Assembly: GCA_900540495.1 (NCBI GenBank)
Contig: UQGA01000005.1
Coordinates: 50,750-114,749 of the forward strand
Direction: 5' to 3'
Source: an uncultured Eubacteriales bacterium
Lineage (GTDB): Bacteria; Bacillota; Clostridia; Christensenellales; CAG-138
Length of the DNA: 64,000 nucleotides
How positions within the stretch are numbered: position 1 is the first letter of the stretch; every line of letters begins with the position of its first letter. This document shows, piece by piece, positions 43,754 to 51,756 of the stretch. The position numbers and the translations under genes are program-made. The notes under the pieces are model-generated. The model saw only the letters and a list, made by a program, of their open reading frames with translations, was not told the origin of the DNA and ran no database searches.

Positions 43754-43839
43754 GTGCAAACCCTCCTTGATGATTGATCCGCCAAAGCGGTCGCCCCCCC
43801 GGAACGGGCGCGGGTATGGCTTTGCAGAGTCATATCAAC

Positions 43840-43868
43840 ATTCTACACTAATAAGACTCATTTTCCAA
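43840..43868 (-). promoter_or_regulatory. Promoter of the SH3 protein with overlapping palindrome
   Basis: Leftward TTGGAA (43863-43868), 17 bases, TAGAAT (43840-43845). The perfect palindrome CCAAACGTTTGG (43865-43876) overlaps the -35 box and is a good operator candidate. The surrounding 100 bases are AT-rich. Confidence 0.6.
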
Positions 43869-44009
43869 ACGTTTGGTTGCATTTATTTTTGAAATAAATC
43901 GTATATTTTCCGTTTTGCCACAATTACGCGTGAAACCGCGCCGTCGCCCTCCCCATTCCGGGGGAAAGGGGGCGTCCGCCGCTCCGCATGCCGTATGCCC
44001 GGCGGCGGA

Positions 44010-44864
44010 TCAGTCGGCCGGGTCCGTCAGGTCGTAATCCGGCGTTTCACCGGTGCACACGAAGGCCGCCGGCCCGGTCATGTATACATGGTTATCCGCC
44101 GCCCAGTCCACGTGCAGCGTGCCCAGCTCGATGCGCACGTCCACACTCCTGCCGGTGCGCCCGGTCAGCGCGCAGGCCACCGCCGTCGAACACGCGCCCG
44201 TGCCGCACGCAAGCGTGCGGCCGCAGCCGCGCTCCCAGGTGCGCATCTCCACCGTGCGTCCGTCGATCAGCCGCACAAAGTCCACGTTGGCGCGCTGCGG
44301 GAACAACGGCGCATGCTCCACAAGCGCGCCCAGCCCGGCTACGTCCACCGCCGCCAGATCGTCCACAAAGAGGATCGCGTGCGGCACGCCCACGCGCACC
44401 GCCGTAACCGTCAGCGTTTGGCCGCCCGCCTCGAGCGGCTGTTCCAGGCAGCGGCCCTCGCCCAGCGCCGGAATATCGCGCCGCTCGAGCAGCGGCACGC
44501 CCATATCCACGCGCACGGCGCTCACCCGCCCGTCCTCGAGCAATAGCTGCGGCCGCACGACGCCCGCAAGCGTCTCCACCGCGAACGCGCTGCGCCGCAC
44601 GATCCCCTGTTCGTAAACATAGCGCGCAAAGCAGCGGATGCCGTTGCCGCACATCTCCGCCTCGCTCCCATCGGAGTTGATGATGCGCATGCGCACGTCC
44701 GCCGCCGCCCCGGCCGGCAGCACGAGCAGCAGTCCGTCGGCCCCCACCCCGGTCTGCCGGTGGCACAGCCGCGGCGCAAGCGCGTTAAAATCCACGCCCG
44801 TCAGGCGTCGCGCGTCGATGACGAGGAAATCGTTCCCCAGTCCGTGCATTTTTGTAAACTTCAT
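44010..44864 (-). CDS. dapF: Diaminopimelate epimerase
   Basis: A 284-residue two-domain enzyme converting LL- to meso-diaminopimelate for lysine and peptidoglycan. Catalytic cysteines C72 in EMCGNGIRC and C220 in LACGTGAC; N-terminal KMHGLGNDFLVID. Full length. GGAGG lies nine bases upstream of the ATG. Downstream of the ModE-like gene by 25 bases in the same direction; cotranscription is possible. Confidence 0.96.
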   Translation of the reverse strand: MKFTKMHGLGNDFLVIDARRLTGVDFNALAPRLCHRQTGVGADGLLLVLPAGAAADVRMRIINSDGSEAEMCGNGIRCFARYVYEQGIVRRSAFAVETLAGVVRPQLLLEDGRVSAVRVDMGVPLLERRDIPALGEGRCLEQPLEAGGQTLTVTAVRVGVPHAILFVDDLAAVDVAGLGALVEHAPLFPQRANVDFVRLIDGRTVEMRTWERGCGRTLACGTGACSTAVACALTGRTGRSVDVRIELGTLHVDWAADNHVYMTGPAAFVCTGETPDYDLTDPAD

Positions 44865-44889
44865 GGCCAGTCGCCTCCCCCCTGTGCGC

Positions 44890-45240
44890 TTAAGCGCCGC
44901 CCATCATCTCGAGGAACGCCTCGTCGGCATAATCCCGCACCGCCCGCTCAAACGCCCGGTACGCCGCAAGAAACCGGCGCGCCTGCGGCGTAAGCCGCGC
45001 GCCGCCGCCGCCCTTGCCGCCGGTGGTGCTCTCCAGCAGTGGGAAGCCCAGCCCGCGCTCTGCCGTCTTGATCACGCGCCACGCCTTGCTGTACGCCATC
45101 TCCATCGACATGGTCGCCTGACGAAGCGACTGCATATCGTCCACCCGCTCGAGCAGCTCCGCCATGCCGGGGCCAAAGCACTTTTCCGTTTCGCAGAAGA
45201 TGCGCAACGTGAGCACGAGCCTGAGCCGTTTGTCATCCAT
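44890..45240 (-). CDS. ModE-like (LysR-type wHTH) regulator
   Basis: A 116-residue single-domain protein matching the N-terminal DNA-binding domain of ModE: SLRQATMSMEMAYSKAWRVIKTAERGLGFPLLESTTGGKGGGGARLTP, with the G-rich wing. No molybdate-binding (MOP) domain. Such short forms occur in anaerobes near molybdenum or tungsten genes, but none is seen here. GGGAGGG upstream of ATG; a TATACT -10 box lies about 30 bases before it. Confidence 0.85.
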   Translation of the reverse strand: MDDKRLRLVLTLRIFCETEKCFGPGMAELLERVDDMQSLRQATMSMEMAYSKAWRVIKTAERGLGFPLLESTTGGKGGGGARLTPQARRFLAAYRAFERAVRDYADEAFLEMMGGA

Positions 45241-45401
45241 CGCAAATCCCTCCCGCGTCCATTATTGATCAGTATATCACATTGCCCGCCGTGGAAAAAG
45301 GCGGCGCGGCACTTTTTTTGCAATGAAACCACACGCCGGCGCTGCGGCGGCCCCGCCCGGCGGCATGACGCGAAGCTGGCACGCGGCGGCGGCGGCGCGC
45401 A

Positions 45402-45407
45402 TATGAT
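45402..45407 (+). promoter_or_regulatory. -10 box placed for a leaderless holin-like mRNA
   Basis: TATGAT followed by exactly six bases and ATG 45414. No Shine-Dalgarno and no good -35 box. Confidence 0.45.
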
Positions 45408-45413
45408 TATGGT

Positions 45414-45749
45414 ATGAACGAGCTGATGACATGGCAAACCATGACCACTTACGGCGGCGCGGTGCTGGCAACGGCGACCGTGACGCAGTTTCTCAAGCAG
45501 CTCCGCGTGTTCGCCAAGCTGTCCACGCGGCTGCTGAGCTATCTCGTCGCCCTGCTCGTCCTGCTGCTGGCCGCCCTGTTTTCCGGCGGTCTGACCTGGT
45601 CGAGCGCGGCGCTCAGCCTGATCAACGCCGCCGTGGTCTCGCTCGCTGCCAACGGCGCCTACGACGCCGTGGCCTCCACGCGCGAGTGCATCGCCTGCCG
45701 CAACAAGGCGGGCAACGACGGCAACCGGGACAGCGGAACCTCCGCATGA
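45414..45749 (+). CDS. Holin-like small membrane protein
   Basis: A 111-residue protein. An amphipathic N-terminal segment (about 8-26) with the pattern TYGGAVLATATVTQFLK, then two hydrophobic helices at about 39-58 and 62-80 with SLINAAVVSLAANGAYDAV, and a polar tail. This pattern matches small holin-like proteins found next to endolysins in Clostridia prophages. Here there is no endolysin neighbour; the nearest phage genes are the capsid module about 5 kb away on the other strand. A host role in lysis or protein release is possible. Confidence 0.6.
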   Translation: MNELMTWQTMTTYGGAVLATATVTQFLKQLRVFAKLSTRLLSYLVALLVLLLAALFSGGLTWSSAALSLINAAVVSLAANGAYDAVASTRECIACRNKAGNDGNRDSGTSA

Positions 45750-45772
45750 CCCAAACGCGCAAGCGCACCGAT

Positions 45773-45818
45773 GCCCCGCCCGTGCCGGGCAAACCCTTCC
45801 GGCACGGGCGGGGCTTTT
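45773..45818 (+). terminator. Terminator after the holin-like gene
   Basis: A 16-bp perfect stem with a 10-base loop, followed by TTTT. Confidence 0.8.
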
Positions 45819-45856
45819 CGCGTTTCCGCCATCCGTCCGTCGGGAACGATGCAACT

Positions 45857-45884
45857 AAAAAAGCGGGAGCCGGCGCGCTCCCGC
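45857..45884 (-). terminator. Terminator of the GT2-glycosidase-membrane protein operon
   Basis: An 8-bp GC stem with a 6-base loop and a six-base U-tract on the minus strand, 36 bases beyond the last stop. Confidence 0.8.
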
Positions 45885-45919
45885 ATCATCGTTCCGGTAA
45901 ACGGCGGCCTGCGCCGCCC

Positions 45920-46285
45920 TCAGGCTTCTCCCCCGCCGTCCTCGGGCGAAGGGTCGGCTTCCTCCTCGCGGCCGGCCGCGTCAGGCACGTCCGCTCCCGC
46001 ATGGTCGTCGAAAGCGGCGGTCTCCCGCAGCATACGCTGCAGGCGGGCCTCACGGCGTTGGCGGGCGAGGCGCTCGCGGCGGCGGCGCGCCTCGCGCAGA
46101 TCGCTGGCGATCAGGCGCGCGGCCGTGAGCAGCGCGGCGAGAGCAAGCAGGGCGAATACCCACTGGCTGATCCTGCTGGTCATGAATCCCATCATCGTGT
46201 TGAACTGGTTGATGACGAAAAACGTGAGCGTCATCAGCGACAGTACGATGGTCACGTGCGGGAGCAGTTTTTTGAGAAGCTTCAT
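45920..46285 (-). CDS. Small two-helix membrane protein
   Basis: A 121-residue protein with helices at about 8-27 and 40-60, then an Arg-rich cytoplasmic stretch (DLREARRRRERLARQRREARLQRML) that may be a coiled coil, and an acidic tail. Not recognised. Its ATG overlaps the stop of the phosphodiester glycosidase gene (ATGA), so it is coupled to that gene and may be its membrane partner. Confidence 0.65.
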   Translation of the reverse strand: MKLLKKLLPHVTIVLSLMTLTFFVINQFNTMMGFMTSRISQWVFALLALAALLTAARLIASDLREARRRRERLARQRREARLQRMLRETAAFDDHAGADVPDAAGREEEADPSPEDGGGEA

Positions 46286-47358
46286 GCGCCATTCCCTCCT
46301 GCGTCGGGCGCGTCCGGCTCACAGACATAGATCGCGCTGCTGAGATTGCGCGAGCTCGTATTAAGCACCCGGCCGCCGAACGACATGGCCACGGTGCCGC
46401 CGCCGTCCAGGTTGAGCGCCTGCGTGCAGCCCAGATCAAGGAACAGGGCGGACAGTTCCTCGAGCGTCGCGCCGGCGGAACCGGACTCGCTGGCGCGCGT
46501 GCCGTCCACCATGACGAGATAGTAATGCCCGGGCTCGCAATACCCGATGGCCACGCGCGGGTTCTTGGTTGCGATATAATCGGGCGCGCCATCATAATTG
46601 TCCGGCACGGCGCCGTCCTTGACGAGCACGGGGCCGAACGTCCACGCCTGATAAATCCCGCGCTCGACGAGCGAATCGTAGTCGGCCTGCCCGGCCTCAT
46701 AGACCTCCATCGTTCCGTCGAGGAAGAGCACGGCAAAGTCGAAGATGTCGGTATCGGACGAATAGCCGAGGCCGTTGCTCACGAGCAGCCCCCAGATGCT
46801 CCTGTTGCGATTGCTGTACTGGTCGCTCGAGGAGATGGCCAGCGCGCCCGGCAGCAGGTCGGAGAGGGACTGGATGCTCTTGCGATCGCCAAAGACCTGC
46901 TGGCACAGGTTCGTGCGCAGGCTGTGCACGTCGCGGATGTAGATATCGATGATGTGCACAAGGCTGTCGAAGCGCCTCTCCTGTCGGAACTCGAGGGCGA
47001 CTTTCTCGCTGCGGTAGCACGTCTCGTCGCTCACGACGCCGGCCGTGGAGAACTTCTCGGCATATTTGCCGCCGAGCAGGTCGTTCGGGTCGACGGGGTC
47101 CGGCGAGGAGGATGCCGCCGCATCCGGGTCGGTCGTCGCATCCGGGTCGACCGTTGCATTCGGGTCGACCGTCGTCTGCGCCGGGTCCGGCGTAGCGTCG
47201 CCGGTGGCCGGCGGCGTCGACAGGCCGACCGGATCGATCTTGGGCTGCCGCACATGATGGAAATAGGCGAACACGCAAAGCGAGACCCCGAAGGCAAGCA
47301 GGTCGGCGATGACGATGGCGACGATGCGCCGCCCCTCGCCGATCCGTTTCTTTCTCAA
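46282..47358 (-). CDS. Phosphodiester glycosidase (NAGPA-type) domain protein
   Basis: A 358-residue membrane-anchored exoprotein. One N-terminal helix (about 12-33), an Asp/Pro/Thr-rich linker with repeated DPDAT units, then the NAGPA domain with NPRVAIGY, LVMVDGTRA and LNLDGGGTVAMSFGGRVLN. The bacterial family removes sugar phosphodiesters (for example GlcNAc-1-phosphodiesters) and is tied to exopolysaccharide or wall polymers. Start is TTG 47358, with GGGAGGT nine bases upstream, overlapping the stop of the glycosyltransferase gene as TTGA. Confidence 0.82.
   Translation of the reverse strand: MRKKRIGEGRRIVAIVIADLLAFGVSLCVFAYFHHVRQPKIDPVGLSTPPATGDATPDPAQTTVDPNATVDPDATTDPDAAASSSPDPVDPNDLLGGKYAEKFSTAGVVSDETCYRSEKVALEFRQERRFDSLVHIIDIYIRDVHSLRTNLCQQVFGDRKSIQSLSDLLPGALAISSSDQYSNRNRSIWGLLVSNGLGYSSDTDIFDFAVLFLDGTMEVYEAGQADYDSLVERGIYQAWTFGPVLVKDGAVPDNYDGAPDYIATKNPRVAIGYCEPGHYYLVMVDGTRASESGSAGATLEELSALFLDLGCTQALNLDGGGTVAMSFGGRVLNTSSRNLSSAIYVCEPDAPDAGGNGA
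47120..47173 (-). repeat. 18-bp tandem repeat in the glycosidase linker
   Basis: Three 18-bp copies (47120, 47138, 47156) with a few mismatches encode the DPDAT/DPNAT linker. The number of units may vary between strains. Confidence 0.7.
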
Positions 47359-48389
47359 CGGTCAACACCTCCCGAAAAAACGAATTTGCGCTGCAAATAG
47401 AAGCTCAGCGGATAGAGCACGAGTTCCACAAGCAGCTTGGCCAGCCAGAGCGGCAGGCCGATCGCCGATACCGTCAGCAGCGCCAGCAGGCCGTAATTGA
47501 CCGCATAGATGGCCGCCACCAGCAGATAATACCGCAAAACGCTGCGGCGCGAGCACTCCCCAAAGACCAGTTTGCCATTGAGGAAATAGTTGCACAGCGA
47601 GCTGAGCACGCGGGCAATCGCGGTGGCCAGCAACAGCGGCGGGCGTACAAAGTGGGACAGCAGCGGCTCGAGCACAAGGACGAGCACATAGTCCAGCGCA
47701 GCGGCCGTAAGCGACGAGGCCACGAACAGCAGGATCATCTTGTAGATGCGCCATGCGTCGCGCACCGGATGGAAATGGGACGAGGCGTTGTCCTCGATGT
47801 ACACCGTTTCGATCCAGACCTCGCGGATGGGCACCTGATGCCGCGTGGCATACAGCAGCACGTTGATCTCATACTCATAGCGGTCGCCCCGCATCTCCAG
47901 CATCATCGGGATGCGGGAGACGGAGAAGGCGCGCAGCCCCGTCTGCGTGTCGAACACCTTCACGCCGGTGGAGATGTGGAACACCTTGCGCGTGATGGCG
48001 TTGCCCGCGCGGCTTTTGAAGGGCACGTTGCCGGTGAACCGGCGGGAGCCGAGCACGAGCGCGCCCGGATGCGCCGCCCAGTCCTCGCACACGCGCACGA
48101 TGTCCGGCACAAGGTGCTGCCCGTCCGCGTCCACGGTGACGACGCCCTCGCTCTCGGGGTAGTGTTCGCGGATGTAGGAAAAGGCGGTCTTGAGCGCGCG
48201 GCCCTTGCCACGGTTCACATCGTGGTGCAGCACCGTCGCCTCCGCCTCCAGTCGCGCAAAGAGGGGAAGACGGTCCTCGCTGCTGCCATCGTTGACGATG
48301 ACGATCGCATAATCGGTTTGCCGCCGCAGTTCCTTTACGAGCACGGCCAGCTTTTCATCCGGCTGGTAGGCGGGGATGACGACGATCAT
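47355..48389 (-). CDS. GT2 glycosyltransferase fused to GtrA-like membrane domain
   Basis: A 344-residue protein. N-terminal GT2 domain (about 1-210) of the dolichyl-phosphate-mannose synthase type: VVIPAYQPDEKL, VNDGSS, DADGQH and GSRRF. C-terminal GtrA-like domain with four helices (about 222-335) and FLNGKLVFG...FVFSGG. Such fusions make or flip polyprenyl-linked sugars for surface polymers. First gene of a three-gene coupled operon; divergent from LCP, which attaches such polymers to the wall. ATG 48389 is chosen because the GT2 fold starts there. Confidence 0.88.
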   Translation of the reverse strand: MIVVIPAYQPDEKLAVLVKELRRQTDYAIVIVNDGSSEDRLPLFARLEAEATVLHHDVNRGKGRALKTAFSYIREHYPESEGVVTVDADGQHLVPDIVRVCEDWAAHPGALVLGSRRFTGNVPFKSRAGNAITRKVFHISTGVKVFDTQTGLRAFSVSRIPMMLEMRGDRYEYEINVLLYATRHQVPIREVWIETVYIEDNASSHFHPVRDAWRIYKMILLFVASSLTAAALDYVLVLVLEPLLSHFVRPPLLLATAIARVLSSLCNYFLNGKLVFGECSRRSVLRYYLLVAAIYAVNYGLLALLTVSAIGLPLWLAKLLVELVLYPLSFYLQRKFVFSGGVDR

Positions 48390-48601
48390 AGGTTGCAGCT
48401 TCCTCCCGGTCTGCCGGAATTTCCCGTTTCCGGCAGCATTCCCTTGCAACGGCGGCCGCCGCAAAGCGACCGCGCCTACGTATTTTACCGCATTTTACTA
48501 TTTTTGAAAAGGGTAAACCCTTCCCTAAGGTGCGCTTTTTGGCGCGGATTTTGTAAACAGTTTGTGATATTCTCAAAAGGATGCTGTTTTCCTGAAAAGT
48601 C

Positions 48602-48610
48602 TGGTATAAT
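48602..48610 (+). promoter_or_regulatory. Extended -10 promoter of the LCP gene
   Basis: TGG-TATAAT, an extended -10 box, about 78 bases before the ATG. Upstream is a 130-base AT-rich tract shared with the divergent operon. Confidence 0.65.
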
Positions 48611-48687
48611 AGGAGTATCTGTATGCCGCCGCGCCGCTGCGCCGCGGCCGACAACGGGGGAGGATCTCCCCCGGAAAGGATGCAGCC

Positions 48688-50553
48688 ATGGATGATAAGG
48701 AAAAGCTGACTTCGTCGCCCGACCTGCCCGCTGAGCGGGAGGAACGCCCCGTCGAGGCGTTCGTGCCGACGGATTATTTTCAGGAAGACAGGCCCAAAAA
48801 GCGCCTCACGCGCGGCGGTATCGCCGCCATCTGCTGCGGCGCGCTCGTGCTGGTGCTCGGCTGCGCCGGGCTGATCTACTACAACAATCTGCGCAACAAT
48901 CCCGGGTCGTTCTTCCAGGTGAACCGCAACACGCCCACGCCTACCGCCGCGCCCGCCACGCCCGTGCCGAGCGCCGAGCCCACGCCCTCGCCCACGCTCG
49001 ATCCCTATGCCGCGCTTGAGCAGCAGGCCGACCTGTCGATGATGCAGAACATCGTGAACGTAGCGTTCATCGGCGTGGACTATGCCGAGGAGCGCCTGAC
49101 CGGCTACGCCGGCAAGGCGGAGGACAACGCCTTCCATGCGGACGTCATCCTGATCCTGGCGATCAATTTTGACGAAAACCGCGTGGACCTCATCTCCATC
49201 CCTCGCGACACCTACGCCAACATCCCGGGCGTCAAGGGCATCTACAAGATCAATGCCTCGCTCGACTGCGGCGGCGGTCTTTTCGCGGAGAACGGCGCCG
49301 GGTTTGAAAAGGTCTGCGAGGCGGCGGAGTGGATGCTCGGCGGCATTCCGGTGGACTACTACTACGCCGTCACCATGCCGGCGGTCAAGCAGCTTGTGGA
49401 CGCGGTGGGCGGCGTGGATTACGATCTGGAGCTGGATTTCAAGATCCAGGGGCGCAGCTATCAGAAGGGCCAGCAGCACATGGACGGCCAGGCGGTGCTG
49501 GACTACCTGCGCGTGCGCAAGAACATTACGCAAAGCGGCGACAACAACCGCGTCAACCGCCAGAAGAAGATGATGGTGGCGCTGTTCGAGTCCATGCAGC
49601 AGCAGAACCTCCTGCTCAAGCTCCCCGATATGATCGCCGCATTCGACGGGCAGCTGTACACAAATACGAACTTTTCGCAGACGGCGGCGCTCGCGCTGTT
49701 CGCCTACAACCTCAGCGCCGACAATATCGGCATGTACTCCATGGGCAGCGGCTCAAACGGCACATCCGGCGTGACAAATATCTTTAACTGGAACTTCTGC
49801 CTGACCGATCAGCCCAACCGCGTGCGCATCATCAAGGAAGTCTATGGCGTCGATGCGCCGCAATACCGCGAATACACGCGCACCTACGCCTTTTACCGCT
49901 GGTATTCGATGCTCGGCGAACAGTACCTTGACACCTGCAAGCCGCTGAGCGAACAGGTCGAGGAGCTGCTCGCGGCGGACGATCTGCTGCCGACCATCTC
50001 GCCGGAGCCCACCCTCACGCCCGAACCGAGTATCACGCCCGAACCGATCACCCCGGCGCCGATCACGCCGGCGCCCGTCTCGCCTGCGCCTTCAAGCGAT
50101 GTCCCGACATCCGCCACACCTGTGCCCGATACGCCTGCGCCCGATCCGGCCGGGCAGGAGGACGAGGGCGTCGTTACGCGGTCCGGCAGCGGGAGCCCTG
50201 GCGTCATGCGCCTGTCGAATCAGGGCGCGGTACGCACCGAGGAAACCGGCGAGCCAATGCTCGTGCAGCAGTACGACGCCGAACAGCGCGCGCTCGCGGC
50301 GGAATATTTCGAGGCGATCGAAACGCTGGAACAGGCGCTGAGCGACGCTGCGGAACAGGCCAAGCGTTACCGCAACGGCAACAGCAACTCCCTCTCGTCG
50401 CGCAACGACGCGCTCAAGGCCGCGCTTGACGACGTGCAGGCGTTGGCGTTGCGCGTGGCCAGCGAATACGGCTACAAGACAAGCAAGCTGGTCTGGAAGG
50501 TCAAGTATGAGGACGACCGCAGCTTCAACGAGATCCAGGTCAACTTCAACTGA
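48688..50553 (+). CDS. LytR-CpsA-Psr (LCP) wall-polymer ligase
   Basis: A 621-residue membrane enzyme. Cytoplasmic N-terminus (about 40 residues), one helix (about 43-64), Pro/Thr linker (about 80-107), LCP domain (about 120-300) with NVAFIGVDY, HADVILILAINF, LISIPRDTY, INASLDCGG and VDYYYAV, then VDAVGGVDYDLE and LDYLRVRK. It continues with a Thr/Pro repeat linker (about 433-480) and a coiled-coil-like C-terminal part. LCP enzymes move teichoic acid or other polymers from lipid carriers to peptidoglycan. Monocistronic. Confidence 0.92.
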   Translation: MDDKEKLTSSPDLPAEREERPVEAFVPTDYFQEDRPKKRLTRGGIAAICCGALVLVLGCAGLIYYNNLRNNPGSFFQVNRNTPTPTAAPATPVPSAEPTPSPTLDPYAALEQQADLSMMQNIVNVAFIGVDYAEERLTGYAGKAEDNAFHADVILILAINFDENRVDLISIPRDTYANIPGVKGIYKINASLDCGGGLFAENGAGFEKVCEAAEWMLGGIPVDYYYAVTMPAVKQLVDAVGGVDYDLELDFKIQGRSYQKGQQHMDGQAVLDYLRVRKNITQSGDNNRVNRQKKMMVALFESMQQQNLLLKLPDMIAAFDGQLYTNTNFSQTAALALFAYNLSADNIGMYSMGSGSNGTSGVTNIFNWNFCLTDQPNRVRIIKEVYGVDAPQYREYTRTYAFYRWYSMLGEQYLDTCKPLSEQVEELLAADDLLPTISPEPTLTPEPSITPEPITPAPITPAPVSPAPSSDVPTSATPVPDTPAPDPAGQEDEGVVTRSGSGSPGVMRLSNQGAVRTEETGEPMLVQQYDAEQRALAAEYFEAIETLEQALSDAAEQAKRYRNGNSNSLSSRNDALKAALDDVQALALRVASEYGYKTSKLVWKVKYEDDRSFNEIQVNFN

Positions 50554-50572
50554 CCGCACAGCTTACAACCGC

Positions 50573-50608
50573 CGCACGGCGTCCCCTTTGGACGCCGTGC
50601 GTTTTTTT
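50573..50608 (+). terminator. Strong terminator after LCP
   Basis: A 12-bp perfect stem with a 5-base loop and seven T. The hairpin also lies 40 bases beyond the last leftward phage gene, but that direction has no U-tract. Confidence 0.9.
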
Positions 50609-50648
50609 GTTTGCCGTACGCCGATCCCGGCCGGGCGCGATCGCACGC

Positions 50649-51515
50649 TCAGAACGGGTACTTCTCCATCAGTTCCAAGTACCCGTCGCGCCCGACGGAG
50701 GCGAGGATTTCGCTGCGATAGCGGGCGTTCTCTTCGTCGGTGCCGGTGTACACGCCGTAGCGCTGTGCGGGCGTGAGCCCCGCGAGGAACCGCTCGCAGT
50801 TTTTCTGCGTGGTGGCCGTCGCGGCCTTCCCATCGTCGCTCCCGTCGTTCTTTGTGCGCGATCCGCTGCGGCCGCCGCGCTGCCCGTCCAGATACGCCTC
50901 GTAGAGCGAGAGCGCCGCCCGGTACGCCTGCATATACGCCTCCCGGTCCTGCTCGCGGTTGAACAGGGCGACCTCCATCTCGCGCTCCCGTTCGGCCTCG
51001 ACCGCCTCCATCGTGAGCTTGCCGAGCTGAGCGCCGTACTCGCTTTCAAGCGCCGCCACGTCGGCCGCCTCGTCGCTGAGCTGGCGGCTCTTCACGTCCG
51101 TCACATAGGTTGAGCTGCCCATGCCGCGGGCGATGGCGTCCGCATCCAGTTCGGCGCGGTAGGCCGCCGTCTGCGCGCGCCGCTCCTCCATCGCGCGCTC
51201 ATAGCCCGGCCGCAGCCAGGCGGCGATCTGCGCGCTCAGCGTCTCCGCGTCCTGCGCCTCGTAGGACGCCTGCGGCGGGCGGTATGCGGCGTACAGCCTG
51301 TCGACATAATCGTTCAGCACCGCCCCGTCGTCCGTCGGGGCGGCGGAAGCGGAGGCGCGCCTGACGGCGTCGTTGCCGCCGCCATTGCCGTCCGCCGCCG
51401 AAATGTCCGCCGCCATGCCGGACGCGACGCCCGTTTTTTTCGATGTTGCCGGGGTGGACGATGCAAGCTGCACCATGGCGGGCTCCCTGCGCCTGATGCG
51501 AAACAGCGTGCTCAT
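50649..51515 (-). CDS. Phage-module protein of unknown function, last gene
   Basis: A 288-residue protein I do not recognise. The N-terminus is disordered (Ser/Ala/Gly-rich to about 65). The centre is helical and charged, with long Glu/Arg-rich stretches (about 85-200) likely to form coiled coils. Another low-complexity stretch (RGGRSGSRTKNDGSDDGK) precedes the C-terminal helix KNCERFLAGLTPAQRYGVYTG. In podoviruses such helical proteins behind the tail-hub genes are often internal/ejection or tail proteins; that role is inferred from position. ATGA overlap with the gene upstream. Confidence 0.55.
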   Translation of the reverse strand: MSTLFRIRRREPAMVQLASSTPATSKKTGVASGMAADISAADGNGGGNDAVRRASASAAPTDDGAVLNDYVDRLYAAYRPPQASYEAQDAETLSAQIAAWLRPGYERAMEERRAQTAAYRAELDADAIARGMGSSTYVTDVKSRQLSDEAADVAALESEYGAQLGKLTMEAVEAEREREMEVALFNREQDREAYMQAYRAALSLYEAYLDGQRGGRSGSRTKNDGSDDGKAATATTQKNCERFLAGLTPAQRYGVYTGTDEENARYRSEILASVGRDGYLELMEKYPF

Positions 51516-51724
51516 GCCGCGCCACCTCCCTGCTGCGCCGGTTCGCCGGCCAAATACTCCTCGATTTCCAACAGTTTCCGGTACAGCGTCTCCAGATTCT
51601 GATTGAGGTTTGCTTCGTTTTGCGCCACGGCGATGTCGTAGCTTTCCCGGGTCTGCCCCGTCTCGGCCATGCGTTGCAGATAGACCGGAAACATCGTCTG
51701 GACGCCGGTGGGTTCGTAGGCCAT
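51512..51724 (-). CDS. Small phage-module protein
   Basis: A 70-residue, mostly helical protein (ESYDIAVAQNEANLNQNLETLYRKLLEIEEYLAG). Unknown function; perhaps a chaperone or small virion part. AAAGGAGGAA precedes ATG. Its stop overlaps the next start (ATGA), and it follows the gp10-like gene by 32 bases. Confidence 0.55.
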   Translation of the reverse strand: MAYEPTGVQTMFPVYLQRMAETGQTRESYDIAVAQNEANLNQNLETLYRKLLEIEEYLAGEPAQQGGGAA

Positions 51725-51756
51725 TCGCCTTCCTCCTTTCGTTGGGCGCGCCGCGC

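Noticed and set aside
41336..43777. 813-codon open frame antisense to the SH3 protein
   Set aside because: It mirrors the repeated SH3 gene and has no domain or ribosome site; the minus frame has a signal peptide and six SH3 domains.
48390..48687. Riboswitch in the AT-rich region before LCP
   Set aside because: I see promoter boxes but no conserved riboswitch core or long paired stems.
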